This document shows positions 43,597-51,966 of a stretch of 54,840 bases of DNA, in pieces. A model generated the notes under the pieces. The model saw only the letters and a list, made by a program, of their open reading frames with translations. It did not search any database and had not been told where the DNA came from. Where the stretch lies: NCBI GenBank assembly GCA_009922615.1, contig RFVF01000029.1, positions 1 through 54,840 on the forward strand, given 5' to 3'. How positions within the stretch are numbered: position 1 is the stretch's first letter; every line of letters starts with the position of its first letter. The translations under genes and the position numbers were made by a program. This stretch comes from Pseudomonadota bacterium (lineage in GTDB: Bacteria; Verrucomicrobiota; Verrucomicrobiia; Limisphaerales; SXTU01).

Positions 43597-44997
43597 ATGA
43601 AACGGCTTTCAATCTTTGCGCTGTCCCTTGCTTCCTTCGCCCGATTGACTGCGGCTCCGCTGCCCCAGCCGGATTTTCCCGCCGCGCACAACGAAATCAT
43701 CACCAACCTCTCCGCCTTCATCCGCGTGGACACGGTAAACCCACCCGGCAACGAGACGCGCGGCGCGCAGTTCCTCAAAGCCATCCTCGACCGCGAGGGC
43801 ATCCCCAGCGAAATCCTCACGTTGGAAAAGGACCGCGGCAGCCTCGTCGCGCGGCTCAAAGGCAACGGCAAAAAGAAGCCGCTCATGCTCATGGGCCACA
43901 CGGACGTCGTCGGTGTCGAGCGCGAGAAGTGGACCGTCGAGCCCTTCGCCGGGATCGTGAAGGACGGCTGGGTTTACGGGCGCGGCGCGCTCGACGACAA
44001 GGGCATGACCACCGCCTTCCTCGAAATCTTCCTGCTCCTGCACCGGCACAAGGTTCCGCTCGACCGCGACATTATCTTCGTCGCCGAGTCCGGCGAGGAA
44101 GGGACCACGCATGTGGGTATCGATTTCCTCGTTGCCAAACACTGGGACAAGATCGCCTGCGAATACGCGCTAAACGAAGGCGGCCGCATCCACGAGGTCA
44201 ACGGCAAGGTCACCTACGTCGGCGTCGCAACCACGGAGAAAGTGCCGCGTCCCTTCCTCATCTCGGCCAAGGGCACCAGCGGCCACGCCTCGCGCCCGCG
44301 CCCGGACAACGCCATCGTCCACCTCTGCGCCGCCGTCGCGAAGGTCGGCGAGTGGCAGGCCCCGATGCGTCTCAACGACACCACGCGCGAATTCTTCAAA
44401 CGCCTCGCCACCATCAGCAACCCGTCCGAAGCCTTCATCCTTACGCATCTCGAAGACCCCGCCGTCGGCGCGCTGGCGCAGGAGAAACTGCGGTTTAACT
44501 TCGGCACCTACTACGCCATGACCCGCACCACGCTCGTGCCCAGCATCATCAAGGGCGGCTTCCGCATCAACGTCATCCCCGGTGACGCGCTCGCACAGAT
44601 CGACGTTCGCGCACTGCCCGACGAGGACGTGGAGCGCCTCGCCGACGCACTCCGCAAGCTGATCAACGATCCGCTCATCGAAGTCGTCGCGCCAGTGGGC
44701 GGCCGACCCACTGCCCCGCCGTCACGGCACGACAACGAGATGTTCGGTGCGCTGGAAAAGGCGCAGAAGCGGCAGTTTCCCGGCGCGCTTACGATCCCGC
44801 TGATGGTCGTGGGTGCGACCGACTCCGCCCAACTCCGTGCCAAAGGCGTGCAAGCCTACGGCGTCGGCACCGTGTATGGAGACAAGGAAGTCACCGCCAT
44901 GCACGGCAACGATGAACGCATCAACATCAAGGGCCTGAGCCAGTTCACCGAGTTTATCTGGCACACAGTGCTGGAGGTGGCGGCAGCTAAGAACTGA
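43597..44997 (+). CDS. secreted M20 family metallopeptidase
   Basis: 466 residues starting with a signal peptide (MKRLSIFALSLASFARLTAA). Zinc-site motifs of the M20/M25/M40 family: LMGHTDVVG (His and Asp), GRGALDDKGM (bridging Asp), VAESGEEG (Glu-Glu catalytic/ligand pair) and DHRI-like ligands further on. A lid/dimerisation domain spans about residues 230-350 (VSAKGTSGHASRP-like ISAKGTSGHASRP). The C-terminal AMHGNDERINIKG block has the last His. Members are carboxypeptidases, aminoacylases or dipeptidases; this one is exported and its substrate is unknown. A hairpin with a T-run follows the stop. Confidence 0.85.
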   Translation: MKRLSIFALSLASFARLTAAPLPQPDFPAAHNEIITNLSAFIRVDTVNPPGNETRGAQFLKAILDREGIPSEILTLEKDRGSLVARLKGNGKKKPLMLMGHTDVVGVEREKWTVEPFAGIVKDGWVYGRGALDDKGMTTAFLEIFLLLHRHKVPLDRDIIFVAESGEEGTTHVGIDFLVAKHWDKIACEYALNEGGRIHEVNGKVTYVGVATTEKVPRPFLISAKGTSGHASRPRPDNAIVHLCAAVAKVGEWQAPMRLNDTTREFFKRLATISNPSEAFILTHLEDPAVGALAQEKLRFNFGTYYAMTRTTLVPSIIKGGFRINVIPGDALAQIDVRALPDEDVERLADALRKLINDPLIEVVAPVGGRPTAPPSRHDNEMFGALEKAQKRQFPGALTIPLMVVGATDSAQLRAKGVQAYGVGTVYGDKEVTAMHGNDERINIKGLSQFTEFIWHTVLEVAAAKN

Positions 44998-45020
44998 CAG
45001 CAGCCGAGCAAATTGGATAA

Positions 45021-45080
45021 GGAAAGCAGGAAGGCAGGAAATGCGTTGCGCGCGTTTTCCTGCCTTCTATTTTTTCCTGA
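45021..45080. repeat. inverted pair of 7-base units, probable bidirectional terminator
   Basis: Three 7-base units GGAAAGC, AGGAAGG, CAGGAAA (45021-45041) face the inverted run TTTCCTGCCTT and CTATTTTTTCCTG. The core AAGGCAGGAAA (45031-45041) and TTTCCTGCCTT (45056-45066) are a perfect 11-base inverted repeat with a 14-base loop, and a T-run follows at 45070-45075. It lies between the convergent M20 gene and DUF1501 gene, so it could end both transcripts. Confidence 0.5.
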
Positions 45081-45101
45081 CAAACTCTCCGCTTCCTTGG
45101 C

Positions 45102-46508
45102 TCAGACCAATTCCCGGATCGGCTCGCCGTGTTCCACGACGAAGCGCGGGCGCCGTTGGTGGTCCTCGTAGGTCACGTCCACGGGCACGCCCATGTGGTG
45201 GAAGATCGTCGCTGCCAAGTCGCCGGGGGTGAGCGCGCGGGAGGCGATTTGCCCGCCGTCGCGATCCGTCGAGCCGATGACCTGGCCGTGGCGGAAGCCG
45301 CCACCCGCGAGCGTGATGCTGGAGACGTAAGGCCAGTGGTTGCGGCCGTCCGTGCTGCCTTGCGTGCCGATTTGCGGCGAACGTCCGAACTCGCCCATCG
45401 CGATGACCAGCACGTCATCGAGCATCCCGCGCTCGCCGAGATCGGTCACGAGCGTGCTGAAGAGGTGGTCGAAGACCGGCAGCAACGGCCGCAACCCGCT
45501 CCAGATGCCGCCGTAGGGCGGGATGTTGTCGCCGTGCGTGTCCCACGTGCCGGAGGCGGAGTGATTACTGAGGTCCAGCGTGACGAAGCTCACGCCGCGC
45601 TCGACGAGCCGCCGGGCCAGCAGCGCCTTGCGCGCCCAATCATGCTCACCGTAACGCTCGACGATGCGCGGAGATTCTTGGCTGAGGTCGAAGGCCGCTT
45701 GGGCTTGACCGCCGGCGACGAGGTCAAAGGCTTGCTGGCCGAAACGGTCAAGGGCCTCGAGGGAACCGGAGTTGTCCACGTCGCGGCGCAACGCATCCAT
45801 TTGCTGCGCAAGGGACTGGCGTGAGCGCACGCGGTCTATGGTGAGTTCGCCGGGGAGTTGGAAAAGCTGGCTGACGTTGTCGCCGATGAAGGGGTTGTAG
45901 CGCTGGCCGAGGTAGCCGGACCAGGCGAAGTGCGTGCGGTCGCGGACATTGAGATGCACGGCAGGCGGCATCCCCGGCGCGTTGGCCCCACGATGTTTCG
46001 CAACGATGGAGGCGAAGCCGGGATACATCTTGGCCTCGGGATTGGTGCGCGGCTCGGCCAGGACGTTGGCCGTCTGCATCACCATGTTCGGCTGGTGATT
46101 GCTGCCGCGACAATCCATCGAGCGGATGATGGTGAGCTTGTCCATCATCGCGGCCTGCTTGGGCAAATACTCGCAGAGGTGAACGCCGGCGAGCTTCGTG
46201 GGAATGGACTTGAACGGCCCACGATAGCCGGGCGGCGCATCAGGCTTCGGGTCCCACATGTCCACGTGGCTGGGACCGCCGGCCATCCACAGGAGAATCA
46301 CCGCCTTATTGCGGCCCATCGCGCGGCCCGTGGCGGCGGCTTGAGCGCGGACGCGCAGCAAGTCCGGCAAGGTCAGCCCGCCGAAGCCTGCGAGGCTGGC
46401 CTTCAACATCGAGCGACGGGTGACGACATTCAGTCCCTCGCGCACACGCGGGTTCAGCGAAGTGAACGCGTGGCGATGCGTGCTGGCGTGGGCTGAGTCA
46501 ACGGGCAT
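45102..46508 (-). CDS. DUF1501 Tat-exported protein
   Basis: 468 residues. A twin-arginine signal (VTRRSMLKASLAGFGGLTLPDLL) follows a 28-residue polar N-terminus. The body fits DUF1501 (sulfatase-like fold found in PVC bacteria): VILLWMAGGPSHVDMWDPKPDAP, SNHQPNMVMQTA, SNHSASGTWDTHGDN and MGEFGRSPQIGTQGSTDGRNHWP. DUF1501 genes usually sit next to a PSCyt1/DUF1549/DUF1553 gene. Here the nearest one is about 10 kb away on the same strand, which is unusual. The two may still act together in the periplasm (inference). Function of the family is not established. Confidence 0.87.
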   Translation of the reverse strand: MPVDSAHASTHRHAFTSLNPRVREGLNVVTRRSMLKASLAGFGGLTLPDLLRVRAQAAATGRAMGRNKAVILLWMAGGPSHVDMWDPKPDAPPGYRGPFKSIPTKLAGVHLCEYLPKQAAMMDKLTIIRSMDCRGSNHQPNMVMQTANVLAEPRTNPEAKMYPGFASIVAKHRGANAPGMPPAVHLNVRDRTHFAWSGYLGQRYNPFIGDNVSQLFQLPGELTIDRVRSRQSLAQQMDALRRDVDNSGSLEALDRFGQQAFDLVAGGQAQAAFDLSQESPRIVERYGEHDWARKALLARRLVERGVSFVTLDLSNHSASGTWDTHGDNIPPYGGIWSGLRPLLPVFDHLFSTLVTDLGERGMLDDVLVIAMGEFGRSPQIGTQGSTDGRNHWPYVSSITLAGGGFRHGQVIGSTDRDGGQIASRALTPGDLAATIFHHMGVPVDVTYEDHQRRPRFVVEHGEPIRELV

Positions 46509-46676
46509 GGTGCGAACGTAGAAAGGCCGACGCGACGGGTCAAAGGCGAATTCAGCAGGGTGAGTCGAGCCGGTATGCTTGCAAGGCTGGCCTCGTTCCG
46601 CTCAAGTCCACTCGCGGTATTAATGGGCAGGAACTTTGTCCGTGCAATCGCCCCGTCTCACCGCTGAAATCCCCGC

Positions 46677-47600
46677 GTGCAACGCACCTTCCTCGGCATC
46701 GAAATCGGCGGCACCAAGCTGCAACTCGTCGCAGGCGACGCGGACGCGCGCATCACTGCCCGCCAGCGGTTCACCGTGGACCGGGCACGCGGCGGCGCGG
46801 GCATTCGCGAGCAGATCAAGGGTGCGCTGCCCAAGCTGATGGAACTGGCGCAGCCCGCTGCCGTCGGCGTGGGCTTCGGGGGCCCGGTGGATTCGGCAAC
46901 GGGCCAAATCTGCTGCTCGCACCAGATCGAAGGCTGGTCGGAATTTCCCCTCGGCAAGTGGCTGTGCGGACTCACCGGCTTGCCCGTGGCCTTGGACAAC
47001 GACGCGAACACCGCCGCGCTCGGCGAGGCGTTGCGCGGCGCGGGCGTGGGCCGCAATCCAGTATTCTACGTCACGCTCGGCAGCGGCGTAGGCGGCGGGC
47101 TGGTCGTGGACGGACGCATCTACCACGGCGCGAAACCGGGCGAGGCAGAGATCGGCCACGTGCGGCTGGACAAGTCCGGCGTCATCGTCGAGCAGCGCTG
47201 CTCCGGCTGGGCCGTGGACCGGAAAATCCGCGCAGCCTGCCAACGTGAACCTGACTCACCGCTGGCGAAACTCACCGCCGACATAGACCAAGGCGAGGCC
47301 CGCGCCCTCGCGCCCGCCCTCGCCCAGGGCGACGCGCTCGCACAGCGCATCCTCGACGAAGTGGCCGACGACCTCGCGTTCGGTCTGTCGCACGTCACGC
47401 AGCTCATGCACCCCGAAGTCATCGTGCTCGGCGGCGGGCTGTCGCTGGTGGGCGAGCCGCTGCGCGCGGCGGTGACGAACGCGCTGAAGCGTTACGTGAT
47501 GGAAGCCTTCGCCCCCGGCCCGCGCGTGGTGCTCGCGGGCTTGGGCGAAGACGCGGTGCCCACCGGCGCACTGCTGCTGGCCCAAGGAGTTTCCAAATGA
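46677..47600 (+). CDS. ROK family sugar kinase (glucokinase-like)
   Basis: 307 residues from a GTG at 46677. ATP and sugar sites: FLGIEIGGTKLQLVAGD (phosphate 1), GVGFGGPVDSATG, DNDANTAALGEAL (catalytic Asp) and VTLGSGVGGGLVVDG. The ROK zinc motif (CxCGxxGCxE after GHxxL) is not present: after EIGHVRLDKSG only one Cys (QRCSGWAVDRKIR) is found. I recall this variant from other PVC ROK proteins, and it need not mean loss of activity. Substrate (glucose, N-acetylglucosamine or mannose) cannot be told. Divergent from the DUF1501 gene. Confidence 0.82.
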   Translation: MQRTFLGIEIGGTKLQLVAGDADARITARQRFTVDRARGGAGIREQIKGALPKLMELAQPAAVGVGFGGPVDSATGQICCSHQIEGWSEFPLGKWLCGLTGLPVALDNDANTAALGEALRGAGVGRNPVFYVTLGSGVGGGLVVDGRIYHGAKPGEAEIGHVRLDKSGVIVEQRCSGWAVDRKIRAACQREPDSPLAKLTADIDQGEARALAPALAQGDALAQRILDEVADDLAFGLSHVTQLMHPEVIVLGGGLSLVGEPLRAAVTNALKRYVMEAFAPGPRVVLAGLGEDAVPTGALLLAQGVSK

Positions 47601-47604
47601 TTTA

Positions 47605-47666
47605 CCGCGAAAGGGCGCAGGGAGCGCAAAGGATCTCCTCTCTGCGTTCTTTGCGTTCTTTCGCGG
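47605..47666. repeat. imperfect inverted repeat between the ROK gene and cinA
   Basis: CCGCGAAAG (47605-47613) and CTTTCGCGG (47658-47666) form outer arms, with inner CGCAAAG (47625-47631) and CTTTGCG (47649-47655). The right arm repeats GCGTTCTTT twice. It ends 18 bases before the cinA start. It may be a mobile-type intergenic repeat or an RNA hairpin in the leader. Confidence 0.5.
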
Positions 47667-47684
47667 CTAATTCAGTTTTCCTTC

Positions 47685-48956
47685 ATGAACCTTGAACTCA
47701 TCAACACCGGAAGCGAGCTGATGCTCGGCCGAGTGCTCAACACGCACCAGCAGTGGCTCTGCCGCCAGCTCGCGGACCTCGGCTATGTCGTCACGCGGCA
47801 GGTCGGCGTGGCGGACACGGCGGCGGACATCGAGCAGGCCGTGCGCGAGGCGCTGGGCCGCGCGGACTTCGTCATCACCACCGGCGGGCTGGGGCCGACG
47901 TCGGACGACATCACGCGCGACCGCATCGCGGCCTTGCTCGGACGCAAGTTGAGCGAAGACCCGGCCATCGTGGCGCACGTGGAAGGATTCTTCGCCCAGC
48001 GTAAGCGGCCCATGCCCGCGAGCACGCGCGTGCAGGCGATGGTGCCCGAGGGAGCGCTGGTGCTGGCCAACGCCCACGGCACCGCGCCCGGCCTCGCGCT
48101 GCACGTGAGCCCAAACCCGTTCCGCGCGGGCGGCAAGGCGAGCTGGCTCGTGATGCTGCCCGGTCCACCGCGCGAGCTCCGGCCGATGTTCACGAACCAA
48201 GTCGCGCCCTTGTTGAAGGCGAAGCTGCCGCTCGACGGCGACTTCGTCTGCCGCACACTGCGGACGGTGGGCATCGGCGAGTCGTTTCTGGAGGAACGCA
48301 TCGCCGGCCCACTCAAGCCACTGACGGACGCGGGCCTTGAACTCGGCTACTGCGCGCACACGGGTGCGGTGGACGTGCGGTTCGTGGCGCGCGGCTGCGG
48401 CGCAGACGCGGACGTGGCCGAGGCGGCGCGCATCGTTTACGAGCTGGCCGGCGAGCACATCTTCGGCGAGGGCGATGACGAGTTGGAGCAAGTGCTGTTG
48501 CGCAAACTCACCGAGCGAAAGCAGACGCTCGCGCTGGCGGAGTCCTGCACTGGCGGCTTCATCGCGAACCGGTTGACCAACGTGCCGGGGGCGTCCGCCG
48601 CGTTTCTCGCCGGGCTGGTGACTTACAGCAACGCGGCGAAGGAGCAGTTCCTCGGCGTGCGGGCGGAGACGCTCGCGGCCCACGGCGCGGTGAGCGAAGC
48701 GGTGGCACGCGAGATGGCCGAAGGCGCGCGGGCGCGGACCGGGGCGGACTTCGCGCTGGCGGTGACGGGCATCGCCGGGCCAGACGGCGGCACGCCGGAA
48801 AAGCCCGTGGGCACAGTCTTCATCGCACTGGCTTCAGCGCGAGGCACGAAGGTCATCAACCCGGTGAACCGCTACGACCGCGAGACGTTCAAGTATGTGA
48901 CGACGACGCAGGCGTTGGAGCTGTTGCGCCGAGCGCTGGCGGTCGCGGCGAGTTAA
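47685..48956 (+). CDS. cinA: CinA family protein: competence/damage-inducible protein A with NMN deamidase domain
   Basis: 423 residues. The N-terminal MoaB/MogA-like domain is at about 1-170, opening MNLELINTGSELMLGRVLN and carrying TTGGLGPTSDDITRD. The C-terminal CinA/PncC domain is at about 260-423, with the catalytic-site block AESCTGGFIANRLTN, VTYSNAAKEQFLGV and AVTGIAGPDGGTPEKPVGTV. The C-terminal domain hydrolyses nicotinamide mononucleotide to nicotinate mononucleotide, recycling NAD by-products. The N-terminal domain has ADP-ribose pyrophosphatase activity in studied cases. Two-domain length is normal. Confidence 0.92.
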   Translation: MNLELINTGSELMLGRVLNTHQQWLCRQLADLGYVVTRQVGVADTAADIEQAVREALGRADFVITTGGLGPTSDDITRDRIAALLGRKLSEDPAIVAHVEGFFAQRKRPMPASTRVQAMVPEGALVLANAHGTAPGLALHVSPNPFRAGGKASWLVMLPGPPRELRPMFTNQVAPLLKAKLPLDGDFVCRTLRTVGIGESFLEERIAGPLKPLTDAGLELGYCAHTGAVDVRFVARGCGADADVAEAARIVYELAGEHIFGEGDDELEQVLLRKLTERKQTLALAESCTGGFIANRLTNVPGASAAFLAGLVTYSNAAKEQFLGVRAETLAAHGAVSEAVAREMAEGARARTGADFALAVTGIAGPDGGTPEKPVGTVFIALASARGTKVINPVNRYDRETFKYVTTTQALELLRRALAVAAS

Positions 48957-49003
48957 GCCGACTCCAGGTTTGCATTTCTCCTCCGCCGCGAAACAATGCG
49001 GCC

Positions 49004-49809
49004 ATGTCCTCTGCCATTGATCTGAACCGGCGGGCTTTTCTCGGGTCCGCCGTCGCCGCCACCGCTTCGGGCTCGAAGAGGATGGGCACGTGAGCGTGTT
49101 CCGCCAGCCGAGCGGGAACGCAAACGGCAACACGTTTGACTTCGAGGGCCGGCAGCTTGCCTGCGAGCACGGCACCCGGCGCGTGGTGCGTTACGAGCAC
49201 AACGGCTCCGTCACCGTCATCGCGGATTCGTTCAACGGCAAGCGGCTCAACGCGCCGAACGACATCGTGGTGCATCCCGACGGCGGCATCTGGTTCACCG
49301 ACCCCGGCTACGGCGCGATGATGAATTACGAAGGCAACAAGGGGCCGCTGGAAATCAAGGAGGCGGTCTATCGCGTGGACCCGAAGACCGGGAAGCTCGC
49401 GATGGTCAGCGACGAACTCGGCAAGCCCAACGGCATCTGTTTCTCACCCGACTACAAGAAACTTTACGTGGTCCACGGCAACGTCTTCGTGTGGGACGTG
49501 GTGGACGGCGTGCGACTAAAGAACAAACGCACCTTCTGCACGATGGCGCTCGGTGACAAAAAAGGCGGGGCCGACGGCATCCGCTGCGACGTGGACGGGA
49601 ACATCTGGGCAGCGGCGGGCTGGGCAGGCGATGGTTTCGATGGCGCGCATTGCTTCACGCCGGAGGGCGAGCGCATCGGGATGATTTTGCTGCCGGAGAT
49701 TTGCGCGAACCTGTGCTTCGGCGGCGTGAAGCGCAACCGGCTCTTCATGGCGGCCAGCTCCAGTCTCTACGCAGTGTATGTGGAGACGCAGGGCGCACAT
49801 ATCTGTTAA
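49004..49809 (+). pseudogene. SMP-30/gluconolactonase-like gene with internal deletion and frame change
   Basis: ATG 49004 begins a Tat-like leader (NRRAFLGSAVAATAS) that hits a stop at 49091-49093. The body continues in another frame (GLEEDGHVSVFRQPSGNANGNT from about 49069) to the stop at 49807-49809. It includes SMP-30/gluconolactonase blocks RLNAPNDIVVHPDGGIWFTDP, KPNGICFSPDYKKLYV and the Ca-site-type DVDGNIWAAA. The usual N-terminal segment with the EGPxW catalytic Glu and DIPxN is missing between leader and body, roughly 60 residues. So the gene appears to have lost an internal piece and its frame, and no functional enzyme is expected. The alternative is a local assembly error. Confidence 0.7.
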
Positions 49810-49881
49810 GCCACAGATTGGCACAGATGACAGACAGCGGCGGGGACACGCGTGCTTCTTCACCTGAGTTCATCTGTGGCT
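49809..49881. repeat. inverted repeat between the SMP-30 remnant and mgtE
   Basis: AGCCACAGAT (49809-49818) and ATCTGTGGCT (49872-49881) are perfect inverted arms. Next to the left arm, GGCACAGATGACAGA repeats CACAGAT. I recall CCACAGAT-type tracts as common intergenic repeats. The left arm overlaps the last base of the remnant's stop codon. Confidence 0.55.
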
Positions 49882-49948
49882 GAGATTCCGCGGTATTTTG
49901 TGTGTGGTTGACGAATGAGCTTGGCGAACGCGGCGTGGAGTTGTCTCC

Positions 49949-51343
49949 TTGGCGCGCTTGATCGGGCACCTGCTCAAACCAGAAATCGCCGAGCTGATTC
50001 GCGCGCGGAACTTCACGCAACTGCGTGATTTGCTCGTCGAGTTTCCTGCGGTGGACATTGCGGAGATCTTCACGGATCTGAACCCCGAGGACGAGGCCGT
50101 GCTGCTGCGCATCCTGCCCCGGCACGTCTCTGCAGAGGTCTTCGAGTATCTCAGCCGCTCCGATCAGGAGGCGCTCCTGCACGCGCTCGCGAAGGAAGAT
50201 GTGGCCGCCATCCTCAATGACATGACGGCGGACGACCGCACGGCGTTGCTCGAAGAACTTCCCTCGGCGGCCACGCAGAAATTGCTGGCGCTGCTCTCGG
50301 CCGAGGAACGCAAGGTCGCGACGGAGCTGCTTGGCTATCCCAAACACTCGATCGGGCGGCTGATGACGCCGGAGTTCGTCGCGATCAAGCAGAACTGGAC
50401 CGTGGCCGAGGTGCTGTCTCATCTCCGTCAGGAGGAGCGCAAACGCGACACCATGAACCAGCTTTACGTCGTGGACGCGCAGGGCCGGCTCGTCGATTTC
50501 GTGCGGCTGCGCAACCTCGTCGTCAACCCGCCGGAGACGCCGGTGGTGGAGATTCTGGAGGGCCGTTATCTCGCGCTCCACGCAACCGATGACCGCGAGA
50601 CCGCCGTCGCCTCCTTCAGGAAATACGACGTGACGATCCTGCCGGTGGTGGACTCCCGCGACGAACTCGTGGGCGTCGTGACCGTGGACGACGTGCTGGA
50701 TGTTGCAGAACAGGAAGCCACCGAGGACATGCAAAAGCTCGGCGGCATGGAGGCCCTGGACGCGCCTTATTTCAAAATCAGCTTGCGGGCCATGCTCATG
50801 AAGCGTGCCCCGTGGCTCGCCATTCTCTTCGTCAGCGAGATGTTCACGTCCACGGCGATGGGTTACTTCGAGAAGGAAATCGAAAAGGCAGCCGTGCTTG
50901 CGCTGTTCCTCCCGTTGATCCTGTCCAGCGGCGGCAATTCCGGTTCGCAGGCCACGACCCTTATCATCCGCGCAATGGCCTTGCGCGATGTGGCGCTGGG
51001 AGATTGGTGGAAAGTCTTCCGGCGAGAGCTGACGATGGGCTTCTTCCTGGGCTGCACACTGGCCACGCTCGGCGTCGTTCGCATCCTGGCCTGGCAATGG
51101 CTGGGCTTCAAAGATTACGGCCCGGGTTATCCCGCCTTGGCCATGACGATCGGTGGGAGTCTCGTGGGCGTGGTGCTCTGGGGCAGCCTGATGGGAGCCA
51201 TGCTGCCCATTGTGTTGCGAGCCATCCGCCTAGATCCGGCGACCTGCTCCGCACCCTTCGTGGCGACGCTCGTGGACGTGACCGGGATCATCATCTACTT
51301 CACGGTGGCCTGGCAGCTCATGCTCAGCGGCCAACCGCTGTGA
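49949..51343 (+). CDS. mgtE: magnesium transporter MgtE
   Basis: Inner-membrane Mg2+ channel/transporter gated by cytosolic Mg2+. The 464-residue protein has the MgtE N-domain (about 1-130, helical repeats with LVEFPAVDIAEIFTDLNPEDE), a CBS pair (about 130-255, with IGRLMTPEFVAIKQNWTVAEVL and VGVVTVDDVLDV) and a five-helix pore domain with APWLAILFVSEMFTS and LPLILSSGGNSGSQATTLIIRAMA. The GNSGSQ motif is the MgtE signature. The start is a TTG at 49949; no ATG precedes the conserved region. It ends 2 bases before the ATG of the YkgJ-like gene, with a possible GTGA overlap. Confidence 0.92.
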   Translation: MARLIGHLLKPEIAELIRARNFTQLRDLLVEFPAVDIAEIFTDLNPEDEAVLLRILPRHVSAEVFEYLSRSDQEALLHALAKEDVAAILNDMTADDRTALLEELPSAATQKLLALLSAEERKVATELLGYPKHSIGRLMTPEFVAIKQNWTVAEVLSHLRQEERKRDTMNQLYVVDAQGRLVDFVRLRNLVVNPPETPVVEILEGRYLALHATDDRETAVASFRKYDVTILPVVDSRDELVGVVTVDDVLDVAEQEATEDMQKLGGMEALDAPYFKISLRAMLMKRAPWLAILFVSEMFTSTAMGYFEKEIEKAAVLALFLPLILSSGGNSGSQATTLIIRAMALRDVALGDWWKVFRRELTMGFFLGCTLATLGVVRILAWQWLGFKDYGPGYPALAMTIGGSLVGVVLWGSLMGAMLPIVLRAIRLDPATCSAPFVATLVDVTGIIIYFTVAWQLMLSGQPL

Positions 51344-51345
51344 GT

Positions 51346-51885
51346 ATGGCAACGGAGCCAGATCAGGGCGAAAACCTTTGTCTCCAGTGCGGCCTCTGCT
51401 GCGATGGCACGCTCTTCCGCGACGTGGAAATCCAACCAGGTGATGACGCGGCGAAGCTCCGCGCGCTGGGGCTGCCACTTCGCAACGACGCGGTGGCGAG
51501 GTTTCCGCAACCCTGTGCCGCGCTGTGCCCGGAGTTGAAATGCCGCGTCTATGCCGACCGGCCCGCGCGTTGCCAGCAGTTTGAGTGCACGCTTTTCAAA
51601 GCGGTCGCAGCAAAAAAAATGGAGTTCCCTGCCGCACTGAAGACGATTCGCCAGACCCGGCAACAGGCGGTAAAAGTGCGGCAGCTCTTGCGCGAAATGG
51701 GCGATATGGGTGAAAGCATCGCGCTAGCAAAGCGCTTCAAACGCGTGAAGCGCAAGTTCGACGCGGGTGAAATCCCTGCCGGCCTCGACACTGAGACCGC
51801 CTACGACGGTTTCGCTGAACTCAGCCTCGCGGTGCATGAGCTTGACCTGCGGCTGCGCGCGAAGTTTTACCCGGACCCAATGTAG
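51346..51885 (+). CDS. YkgJ family cysteine-cluster protein
   Basis: 179 residues from ATG 51346. A GTG at 51340, which overlaps the mgtE stop in GTGA, would add two. The Cys cluster CLQCGLCCDGTLF, with later CAALCPELKCRVYADRPARCQQFEC, fits the zinc/iron-chelating YkgJ family. It binds a metal or Fe-S centre; biological role unknown. The C-terminal 90 residues are helical and basic (VKVRQLLREMG). It is most likely translated with mgtE, though no functional link is known. Confidence 0.78.
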   Translation: MATEPDQGENLCLQCGLCCDGTLFRDVEIQPGDDAAKLRALGLPLRNDAVARFPQPCAALCPELKCRVYADRPARCQQFECTLFKAVAAKKMEFPAALKTIRQTRQQAVKVRQLLREMGDMGESIALAKRFKRVKRKFDAGEIPAGLDTETAYDGFAELSLAVHELDLRLRAKFYPDPM

Positions 51886-51966
51886 GGGCGTTGGCATCCT
51901 GTGCGTCGCGAGATAGGCGCCATGTTGCGCTTGTGCGCGGGCGGCGAATCCCGCTTCATTCCGGCC

